A stretch of 64,000 nucleotides of DNA from Stramenopiles sp. TOSAG23-2 (lineage: Eukaryota > Sar), in NCBI GenBank assembly GCA_900128395.1, contig LT649237.1:18038-82037 (forward strand), written 5' to 3'. Made by a program: the position numbers and the translations under genes. This document shows positions 30,301 through 36,598 of the stretch, piece after piece (positions within the stretch are counted from its first letter, which is position 1; each line of letters starts with the position of its first letter). Under the pieces are notes generated by a model. That model worked only from the letters and a program-made list of their open reading frames with translations. It was not told the DNA's origin and did not search any database.

Positions 30301-33300
30301 GAAATACGAAGACGCTCATCCGCAAAATTATTTTCTATTACTCCAGAAAATGGTGTTTTAGATAGTGAAGGCGAAGTTCAAATTACATTGACGTTTAACT
30401 CGGAAGCTGAAGTTAACTTGAAAAACAATAAAGACATACGTTGTAGTATTTATGAACCAAAAACTGATGAATTTTTTGAAAGCTTTGATCTTACAACAAC
30501 AGTACGATCACTTTTCTCTACTTTCCGTTTACAACCATTACGTGGTGTCAATTTCAGTGCTGTGAAATTCGGACAAACCGTGACCCGCATGATTGAACTA
30601 AGGAATGACGGTGAATTTGATTTTGTTTTTAGAATTGTAGATGTAAAAGCAGATGACGTAAAAATTGCCGATGAAAACAAAGAAGCGCAAGAAAAAGGCG
30701 AAGAAGCAGTTACAGAATTGAAAAAAGCAAGAGAAGATGAACAAAAATTATGGCTAAGCAATTTATTAAATCCGGATGATGTTCTGAATGATGCTCCTCT
30801 AAAAACTGGGCCATTTACGATTGAACCGGCGAATGGTGTTGTTCACCCTGGATCTACTGCGAGAGTGACGTTGAATTTTGATGCTGAGGGTAATCAATTG
30901 TACAGAACTCCACTTCGTTTTGATATTTCTGGCCGTGCGTCAACTAATGCATCTGGTCGTTCCTTTGAAGTCGTTGGGGAAAGTTGCATTCCTGGTATCG
31001 ATACGAAAACATTCGAGTCAATATTTGAGGAACAGTCTGTTGTGCCACGCCTTGAATTCAATGAAGTGGAGATGGATGATCCAGATTACTTGGATGGACC
31101 AAAACGCATTGCTATGTTTGCTGAGGAAAATAAAATATTTTCATTTGGTGCTGTTGTACCATCTCAAGCCCCAAAATTGGGTGTCGCTGAACGTTTCAAA
31201 ATTTCAAATCATAATAAAATCAAGTGCGTCGTAAATTTTGAGTTATCCATGCAAGGTGTGGATGAAGGTAAGACAGCGGATGATGGTGCGGCGTTTAAAG
31301 TTCAACCGTCAAGTATTGAACTTCCTCCTCATGAACATCGTTACATAACAGTTTATTTCAAACCAACTGAAATGCGATCGTACACGGCAGCGTTTGAAGC
31401 AAATGTTGAAGATGGTACAGAGCCGCAAACAAAACAGCTACGTTTTGATTTAACTGGGGAAGGTACTTTACCATGCGTCACTGTTGAAAATCCAACATCA
31501 GTTGATGCAGATGGAGCGTTGTTGATTGATTATTCAAGAGCTAGAGCTGGAAAATCGAAATCTCAAACCATAGTTTTGAGAAATGCAGGTACCGTCCCAG
31601 CAACTTTGTATTTTGATATGGAATTGAATAAAGCATTTTCTTTCCCATCAAGAGGACATTCAATCACACTTCCACCTCGTGCAACTGAAACACACACGGT
31701 AATCTTCAGTCCACCAAATGCACAGGAAGAACCATTTGAAGGCATGATCAAAATGACTGTAATGCAAAATGAATATGAATCTACTCGTATCCGTTTGCGT
31801 GGCGTCGGGTATTTGGAAGATTTATCCATAGAAGGTCTTCCAGGTGGTAGCTCAGATGAAATTGACTTTGGTCAATTAGATGTGCTTCCAAATGCAAACG
31901 GTAAACAAGTTAGTTTCTCCTTACAAAATGACCAAGCTGAAGTTCAGCGCTATGAATTTCCAGAACACGATGATTTCAAATTCGTACCATCTGTTGGTCA
32001 TATTTATCCAGGCCAACGAGCGGAGATTATTGCCGAATTTCTTCCGGCTGCAGTACGTGCACTTAGTGCTGATATGGGTGAAGAAGGTGGAGAAGAAGCA
32101 GAGGAAACGCCATTTGAAGCAATTAAACATTCCAAGGTACCAATACAAATACAAGTCACTAAAATTGAGCATAAAGGTAAAAAAGTTGGTGAAAAAGATG
32201 AAGAAGCCATTGCTGCAATGTCTGAGGAAGAAAAGGCAGCATACGAAGCAGCTATGGAAAAAGCACCTATGGAAACTGTGCCAGTATGGGATAATTCCCA
32301 AAGATCTGTTGTCTACAACGATGAAGGCGAAAAATCTGAAGAAATTGCACCAGAGCCAGAGCATGAAGTATTAGGTGATGCAAAAGAAATTGTACTTAAT
32401 GTAACAGGTTGTGCAGATGTCGTAAGGTACGAATGTGCGACTAATCAAATTGTTTTCCGTCCAACAATGATGTTCCAAACAAGAGGTTATAAATTCACGG
32501 TTAATAATACGGGTGGCAACACAATATCTTATGATTGGGCATTAAAAAATAAAAATATCAAAGGAAGCACGTTGCAGCTAGGCAAAGCTGATCTGGATAA
32601 AGGTCCTGCATCTATTGATTGTCCATTTAAATTTACACCGCAACGTGGCAACATACAAGCTGGTGCAAGTGAAACATTTGTTGTAAGATTTGCACCTATG
32701 GAAGTGCCTGTTACGATGGGTGGCGTATTTAATTATGAAGCAAGGGCAAGTATTGAAAATTTGCCATTCGGTACTAACGATTTAATGCTTGATATTCGTG
32801 GTGCAGCACAGCGTCCGGTTTGTCACTTTGAATTACCTGGCTCGGATTATTTAGAAAGACGCCCTGCTGACATGCCAGGTCCAAGCGGCAATATTGGTCC
32901 ATTAGATCCTTCCATTAAAGTTATTTTCTTTGAATCGTTGGGTACAAATATTAAAAATACACTTCGTTTCAAAGTTATTAATCCAACAAATATGGGATAT
33001 GACTTCATGTGGGAAGCTATTGGAAATCCACATCCTGCATTTAATAATGCAATTAAGAGCGGTACAGTGCTTCCAGGTAGACGACATGAGCAGATTTTTG
33101 AATACACACCTAGTAAAAATGATATTAGTGGTTTCCAAGAGTCATTTTTCAGATTCATGATCCCAAAACAGGGCGTGGATCAATTATTTTTGATTGCAGG
33201 TACAGTTGTAGATCCACGAGTAACATTAGACCGTACATTTGTTAACTTCGGTAGTATTTTACTTGGAAATCCAGGTACAGAAATTGTGAACTTTATTAAC

Positions 33301-36300
33301 AGGGAAGATTTACCATTTGCATTTAATTTCGATCGCAATGTTCTTAGACCAAGAGGTGGCAAAACGGTTATGTCAATTGAACCAATGAGTGGTGTAGTTC
33401 CGGCAAATTCGAAATTGCCATTGAAAATTGTGTTCGATCCAGCCGATGAAAAACCTGAAAATTTAAGTGTTAGCTGCTTAGTGCGTCGTAAACCAACAAA
33501 ATTGTCATTAAATTTGAAAGGAGAGGGTGCTGGAGTACACGATACCTTGACATTGTTTGACGATAGTAGTGAAGGTGATGATAATGGACTACCACAAGGT
33601 GTGGAATTAGCTCCAACTGGTGTGAACTACGTTGACTTTGGACAAGTACATATTAATGATACTGTTTACAAACGTGTTGTCATACATAACTCTGGCAAAT
33701 TCAATTTAGATTTCCGATGGAAAAAACCAAAGAATCCTCAAGTCAAAATTGAACCGTTGCAAGGCATGGTGCGTATTGGGGATCGTCTTGAAGTTAAGAT
33801 TTCATACCATCCAATCAATGAACAACCATTGGGTGGTATTAAATGTTCCTGTGATGTCGCTGGAACTCATAAATACAATTTAAGTATCAACGGTCGTGGT
33901 GCAAAACCAATGCTTGATTTCTCCTTTATTGAACACAACTTCGGCCCATGCTTTGTTCCTGAGCGTGGTGGTGCGCCAATGGCAGAAACGACTATGTTAC
34001 GTTTAACCAATAACGAGTTTGAAAATGACGTTGCGTTTGATTGCTTATTCGAGAAAACGCCACATCTGGAAGTTAAAACCCAGCCGACCATGCTTCGTCC
34101 AAACGAATCTATTGATATTCCAATTATCTTTACAGCAAGAGAGGTGAAGCAATACAATGAGATTATTAAATTTGAATTGAATGGTCTATACACAGTTAAT
34201 GTGATAATTAAAGGAGAAGGTTGCTTATTGAAAGTAGAACTTGCAAACCCAACGCAGTCATTAGTTGCACTAGGATCCTTACGTGTTGGACAAGAAGCTA
34301 CTAGAAAGGTATTGTTGGTGAATAAGTCAAAACGGGCAGCGTTATTTACGTTGGAAGATGTTGTTGAAGCTGGGCATGGGCGCTTGGAAGAAAGGGCTGT
34401 TACGTTCTTCCCTCGTGGAGAAGTATTAATAGGGGCCAGATCTAAAACAAACATAGAAATAAGATTTAACCCATTGAAACGTTTATCTCCATTTAAAGAA
34501 GATTTGAACTTGTCTGTAGTTGGGAGTAAACGTAAACTTCTTACCATTACTGGATCATGTCAAGGAATTGAAGTTACATTGGAATCGGATGCTGTGCCAT
34601 TTGGTAGTATTTGCGAAGGGTGCCGTATATCAAAGAAATTGCAGATGGAAAATTCAGGAGATCTTGGTACGAAATTCAAATGGGACAATAGCTCCTTCGG
34701 GCCAGACTTTTCCATTTCGCCAGCGGAAGGATTCCTTGCGCCACATTCTGGAGTGGTTTTTGAAGTTATGTTCCATCCTACACGTGTATTCGATGACTTT
34801 AGACGAGATCGACTTATGTGTATGGTTGACGGTGCCCCACCATTGTTTTTAACTTTATCTGGTGCATGTGAAAGACAGCCATCTGACAATATTAAAGAAA
34901 TGGAATTCAATGCGCGTGTACGTGAAGTTGAGAAACAAAGCATCACAATTAATAATCCAACTAATTCAACATGGGTTATTAAACCGGCAATTACAAATAA
35001 TTATTGGAGTGGCGATACACATCTTCGTATTGAAGCCAAGTCAAGTGGTGATTATGAAATAGCATATAAACCACTGACGATGACGCTACCTCAAACGAAA
35101 ACGGAGACAAACGAGGAGGGTGAGGAAGTGACAAGTGAACCGTTCACTGTACGCCATGAAGGTTCAGTATTCTTTCCTTTACCAGATGGCACGGCATTGC
35201 TGTACAATTTACTTGGTACAGCGGATGAGCCGGCAGAGCAAGATAATTTCGAGAAAACTGCTGCAGCGAAGGAGAAAATGATATTCGAATTCCCAGTCAA
35301 GAATTGGTTAAAGAAAGCACAGCGATTCCGTGTAGAATGGGATGATGATAATGATAGATTCAGAGGTGGACAAACGTTGGATGTTCCTGCGAATGGTTTA
35401 AGAACTTATAAACTAAGTTTCTTTGGACTGAAAGAAGGAGAATCTTTTGAGACCAAAGTTACATTTACTAATCCGGAGAGTGGCGAGTATGTATTTTACA
35501 ACATCAAAGCAAATGTCACTGCGCCAATTATCATGGGTAAAGTGAAGATGAATGCACCTGTACGGCAAACCATGCAGCATGTCTTGTCTATTGAAAATCC
35601 ATTGTCGATGGATAAGGAAGTGACATTTGAGGAAGGTACATGGTGGACATGCGAGGATCCATGTGTACGTGTACGTCGTTTGGGTGAAATGACTGGAAAT
35701 CCAGAGTGCAATTTCGAAGTTGAGTTCCGTCCACTTGTTGCTATTTCTGAACCTAAAGAGGTTAGATTAACCATACAATCGGTTGAGTTGGGCGATTATC
35801 ACTATACATTGATATTGACTAGCGAAGCAGCTGCAAGTGAGCGCGCTTTGCAATTTAAGGCATCACTCGGTTCATCCCATGTACAAACATTCCGCTTCAA
35901 AAATATGGTACAAGAGCCAACGGAATACAAATGTATTTGTGGTAATCCAGATGCATTTGAAATGGAAGAGAAAATTATGGCACCAGCTGCCGAAGATTGG
36001 GAAGGAACGGATGTTGAAGTATCAATATCTTTCGAACCGATCGCGCTTGGAGAAGTTCGTGACACATTACGTATTGTATCCGATGTTGGTGGCGAATTCG
36101 TATGCTCGCTTTACGGAAATGGTGTTGCACCACGTCCACAAGGTCCATTTATGATCGCTCCAGGTGAAACCACATCCATTGAATTCAAAAACGTTTTCAA
36201 CGAGGCTCGTGAATTTTCGTTTGTTGTCGATAATCCATTGTTTAGTGTTAATGTAGCATCACAAAAATTGGATGCAAATAAACCAATTACGTTGACAGTT

Positions 36301-36423
36301 AAATTTGAGGGTCCTAGTGAAGAAAACAAAGACGAAGCTGTTAGTGGAAAATTGTATGTGTCATGTCCAGAGCTCAAAGAACTACCTCCATGGGTATATT
36401 ACCTTAGTTCCAAAAGCACGTAA
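21352..36423 (+). CDS. HYDIN: HYDIN, central-pair apparatus protein of motile cilia (single exon)
   Basis: One uninterrupted 15,072-bp frame codes for 5023 residues, close to vertebrate HYDIN (about 5100). It is a string of ASH/MSP-type immunoglobulin-like beta domains, each with a VxFGxVxxxxxxxxxFxLxNxG pattern and FxVxPxxGxLxPGxxxxhxVxFxP strands (for example DIDFGIVSYEFVNNRSLTLYN near 620). Residues about 2013-2117 correspond to the HYDIN adenylate-kinase-like insert, but its P-loop is degenerate (FHGAPFTSSED). Long acidic segments flank it (about 1920-2010 and 2120-2420). Colinearity continues to the end (VGTxRxFxV-, SIPVAWRL- and LNFGALRVFEQAEKTF-type blocks). HYDIN builds the C2b projection of the axonemal central pair and is needed for normal ciliary bending, so the organism should have motile cilia. 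An (AAT)n tract lies in the leader; the ATG at 21352 is the first in frame. Confidence 0.97.
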   Translation: MSHSTTSKRKTLKSKSTRNNNSSKGPATDVPPHKNIPSHLKYPNYRKVDEATVLAMAEGTHSKSDLRKTKPSLMLKDLRATRDPAEDGELVRPAPPEILEFLNIEDYSAQKQCTVPLEYPLFQPYPADLVFRNFEPFGTYHQRLYFRNNDSFARRVRILSPDSPFFTVRPVFDDPSLAVPKNGKVAAGMEVCYIVTFRPREKRDYNYSLICVTEREKFAVPVRAIGTRACLDFPDNVEMGMAPVKHTATKTFLVRNVGEKATKFALSASQPFDVEPRNGFVAQGASIQVTVMFTPDVARSYEGEMTLEYENGQVAVVGLTGDAQNINVHLGSQIVEIDPAYISLSSQKTVKVYNRSGVPVQFSWKAFGATEEEQHERNRLHNELNRMEEMERRHLDSQHFEDEDGDEDDYSEDEGNNMPAAKRREIAALSRKYKHLRRAVQEDSLLFADENFSIEPIQGEVWANSELEFTITFSPEQAADYACVAFLSTTGREQCLPLKIQATGIGPQASFTYDVLDIGDVFVNSVHTYELVMENSGEIDAEYDLQPSDTPFGPKFKFSPESGKLAVGEAHKIEVSFCSEILGEFSEHFHYSLKGSQIPLSVHFKGHVVGPTFHFNVEDIDFGIVSYEFVNNRSLTLYNTSEIPMTYTLRVPQDGKFLQKEFDINPSSGTIVPDGKVDIQVDFISTTVRVYEMYLTVDVENVGEGLLSIPIKAECRLPDVTLGSEEIEYGSCFLRYPYVKTLELINDSDQKARYEFLPQEEHTMILGTYETEETKGTIDARSRVEVPITLTCEKLGKVNLPMFVKISGQERPPMNIALNANATGPNVILDQNDGINWGPTTCLIPSTRELKVTNDSLIPAPFRTFMKTQGSVFSVDLNEGMLAPGESVVLKITAKLDDTIVHKDQLQIIVHEGGNIIVPLVAKGEGTTLSCDDDISFIEYDYQFTSVTCEKRFFIKNLGRRAQDITWVNKTVKENDEKAQTEFIHAMREFKEKGDDKKKKKKRKAPVEPSPSTAVFTVEPETVTLKPNTGCEFSFYGNTPLTDNFLEELICEIKQGKEKNGRPMLSCKCHGIFINPVLEPSVKELSYVYTWRDGMPLTQQIQPITLRNVAELPLDFVLRTQLPFSIDTYEFKLMPNETTTVNVSFDPGYRDDRVSHVAESALTAVYRDHPKRDSIPLIGEINFPNLQFDYTTVDFGTVLNDTTQTVSVKVTNISKIDTDLSWTFEADEEAARKKATAARPYIPVNQVYDVLPIRSLLRPGETEVVEFAFYGHANRKFRTTAVGIVQGGPEYPVVLQGEASTIAHRMDQSYLDFGKVPYDVEDEVKEFNIINPGRVPFDYRLRLDELSRPDIIVAQPTSGRVYAGDKQKITIKFMPGVPDRIMEQVKVDIAHFEPILFPIYGHGIFTNVFVQLPREDADDEVWLATLEEARRAIEGAKNGETMENQPPLPPAIVPPSQDGSRPDTKQSTLTTGRKMIAQRGKDAGVENSGESGPPKTAPAMLAIPITSRKASVETVDEDQLPPAEKDEAIAIQNEANRIVFMRYLLKQLENNARAFDMENDGYEDDDGDDPFSDTKSKTSKTSKSNVQVPKLPIAVVEAPSKNAMSKAKPIETEDGGLLTVRSQFTPDFVLAKYVCDFGHVVAGTVRKKKFVVSNTGYLPVTFTIDSGGASSKGFHMDPEKVKNVPEGEDINFKVTFKSKRSRLGPIQVEVPIFLKDGPAIVLILKANVTIPDVSVTPEQGIDFGTVLLGRTKIINFQLKNLAPVPTTWSRAKQTKNAQDENYFICTPDVGTLAPGEAQNIQIHFTPTGNRSYEFKLPVKIVSNPRVKTIDLKGQGKELSIMFTPSRVSQVPVLPFADPTSVIVNAINENDYDVEFYSLDFDTQYGEEEKVLREIDEAIWTGHIHGDSVVKGLSNYNSTMVVEPRNVGGGLPEKVLESKARKERKQLRREKRAAREAKRKAREEAVKKAEEEGTDPPAEEEDAGEEENLDSTDDEQGEVGELEVEEIPPTKREEGLALDVVFHGAPFTSSEDIARKYANEMGFFPLNLDEVVQEAIDNNTLGGRAAKEKLGYSPEGEKPDEIEDYTLSNELLIAILRDRVNSRECGDGVVIVSLQSKYANEVEIAKAVKDALSTEAVVPALEEEGGGEKAEDAVEEPVEVPLLEQAVKDASKLKVKSGDLRLINFTSTSEDEFAEYINNRRLALIEASKEPEVVEEEGADTTEAEGEKEEKNDEEVPAEFDKDPFEELSEEDIMKMSDEERADYEKEKKKNDDMKAKEAREFASNLLIKLESTLKSVGEDLQKTDEEVAEMDEDAQAEYCKTRGKALYGSATQNVDEIKVTFGFVAEVETIEGEFVELSEEEVEALSEEEKTAYLAKKEALNAETAGEEKDEDDEDEEDEGEEKEEVENSEEKVEAKEGDAEETTEEATEEEEAKVEEKVEFVLNVLVGGESTEDSLYDDFSNVIPSPPEPPEFVLPIPDPIENQILIKPHERKQRRKINSFKIVTISKPFKIGETDTFKELSEEDIANLEDDAKANYEAEVQERQALKSASRWILPAKSQMSLAIEFASKQTGKSNSILDFEIVGNTRTFSVSADGVCAVPAINKQPMVVFTRRARGRPPIEKVHKRYVDGRSAYEFGPLLINKPRSLIDDIKAEFEGMDADAEEKVKVAQTMAMFDKLSKLDNADTLNISNSGVFDTRVDFTFKVGDNEAPSPFVVWPPFIELPQGETKQVSIWAFPETAELHEDTLVCSIQDNPAVETFPIACLGATPMIEIHGPWEKMQKEAKEEGEEGEDAPSGPIIDFDRLLLKRREAKDFSIKNTSSIPVAWRLKLSDNLMNRSEFEVGPREGVLAPEGVEYVTINFEAVEPFKFDAENIIIEYSDTEGGLPTVEEQEGGAEGRIESTNIDVRAEAYDIKFVIPEFGKTAPSKPGKKVEELVEPVSDEEMAELEGGVLNFGALRVFEQAEKTFTLRNAGDYQIRFEFEIRRRSSAKLFSITPENGVLDSEGEVQITLTFNSEAEVNLKNNKDIRCSIYEPKTDEFFESFDLTTTVRSLFSTFRLQPLRGVNFSAVKFGQTVTRMIELRNDGEFDFVFRIVDVKADDVKIADENKEAQEKGEEAVTELKKAREDEQKLWLSNLLNPDDVLNDAPLKTGPFTIEPANGVVHPGSTARVTLNFDAEGNQLYRTPLRFDISGRASTNASGRSFEVVGESCIPGIDTKTFESIFEEQSVVPRLEFNEVEMDDPDYLDGPKRIAMFAEENKIFSFGAVVPSQAPKLGVAERFKISNHNKIKCVVNFELSMQGVDEGKTADDGAAFKVQPSSIELPPHEHRYITVYFKPTEMRSYTAAFEANVEDGTEPQTKQLRFDLTGEGTLPCVTVENPTSVDADGALLIDYSRARAGKSKSQTIVLRNAGTVPATLYFDMELNKAFSFPSRGHSITLPPRATETHTVIFSPPNAQEEPFEGMIKMTVMQNEYESTRIRLRGVGYLEDLSIEGLPGGSSDEIDFGQLDVLPNANGKQVSFSLQNDQAEVQRYEFPEHDDFKFVPSVGHIYPGQRAEIIAEFLPAAVRALSADMGEEGGEEAEETPFEAIKHSKVPIQIQVTKIEHKGKKVGEKDEEAIAAMSEEEKAAYEAAMEKAPMETVPVWDNSQRSVVYNDEGEKSEEIAPEPEHEVLGDAKEIVLNVTGCADVVRYECATNQIVFRPTMMFQTRGYKFTVNNTGGNTISYDWALKNKNIKGSTLQLGKADLDKGPASIDCPFKFTPQRGNIQAGASETFVVRFAPMEVPVTMGGVFNYEARASIENLPFGTNDLMLDIRGAAQRPVCHFELPGSDYLERRPADMPGPSGNIGPLDPSIKVIFFESLGTNIKNTLRFKVINPTNMGYDFMWEAIGNPHPAFNNAIKSGTVLPGRRHEQIFEYTPSKNDISGFQESFFRFMIPKQGVDQLFLIAGTVVDPRVTLDRTFVNFGSILLGNPGTEIVNFINREDLPFAFNFDRNVLRPRGGKTVMSIEPMSGVVPANSKLPLKIVFDPADEKPENLSVSCLVRRKPTKLSLNLKGEGAGVHDTLTLFDDSSEGDDNGLPQGVELAPTGVNYVDFGQVHINDTVYKRVVIHNSGKFNLDFRWKKPKNPQVKIEPLQGMVRIGDRLEVKISYHPINEQPLGGIKCSCDVAGTHKYNLSINGRGAKPMLDFSFIEHNFGPCFVPERGGAPMAETTMLRLTNNEFENDVAFDCLFEKTPHLEVKTQPTMLRPNESIDIPIIFTAREVKQYNEIIKFELNGLYTVNVIIKGEGCLLKVELANPTQSLVALGSLRVGQEATRKVLLVNKSKRAALFTLEDVVEAGHGRLEERAVTFFPRGEVLIGARSKTNIEIRFNPLKRLSPFKEDLNLSVVGSKRKLLTITGSCQGIEVTLESDAVPFGSICEGCRISKKLQMENSGDLGTKFKWDNSSFGPDFSISPAEGFLAPHSGVVFEVMFHPTRVFDDFRRDRLMCMVDGAPPLFLTLSGACERQPSDNIKEMEFNARVREVEKQSITINNPTNSTWVIKPAITNNYWSGDTHLRIEAKSSGDYEIAYKPLTMTLPQTKTETNEEGEEVTSEPFTVRHEGSVFFPLPDGTALLYNLLGTADEPAEQDNFEKTAAAKEKMIFEFPVKNWLKKAQRFRVEWDDDNDRFRGGQTLDVPANGLRTYKLSFFGLKEGESFETKVTFTNPESGEYVFYNIKANVTAPIIMGKVKMNAPVRQTMQHVLSIENPLSMDKEVTFEEGTWWTCEDPCVRVRRLGEMTGNPECNFEVEFRPLVAISEPKEVRLTIQSVELGDYHYTLILTSEAAASERALQFKASLGSSHVQTFRFKNMVQEPTEYKCICGNPDAFEMEEKIMAPAAEDWEGTDVEVSISFEPIALGEVRDTLRIVSDVGGEFVCSLYGNGVAPRPQGPFMIAPGETTSIEFKNVFNEAREFSFVVDNPLFSVNVASQKLDANKPITLTVKFEGPSEENKDEAVSGKLYVSCPELKELPPWVYYLSSKST

Positions 36424-36598
36424 TAAGAGAGTTTTATATTAAAAAACTGGAGTGTAATGTAGTGTAAAAAAAATATATTTTTTACGAGTATATGCATATC
36501 TTCTCATGGTTAATATCTTTTACGAAGCCGTATGTAACACGTATCATACGAACTTCATATATATATGATTTATTTTCGCGCTTTCATCATTATTTTTT
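36424..36598. repeat. short tail-to-tail gap with hairpin, HYDIN / PH-domain gene
   Basis: Only 175 bp separate the two stops. CGTATG (36529-36534) pairs with CATACG (36545-36550) around a 10-nt loop. GAAG/CTTC extends the stem after a small bulge, giving a hairpin over about 36524-36554. TACGAG occurs at 36483-36488. A shared 3'-end signal is possible. Confidence 0.5.
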
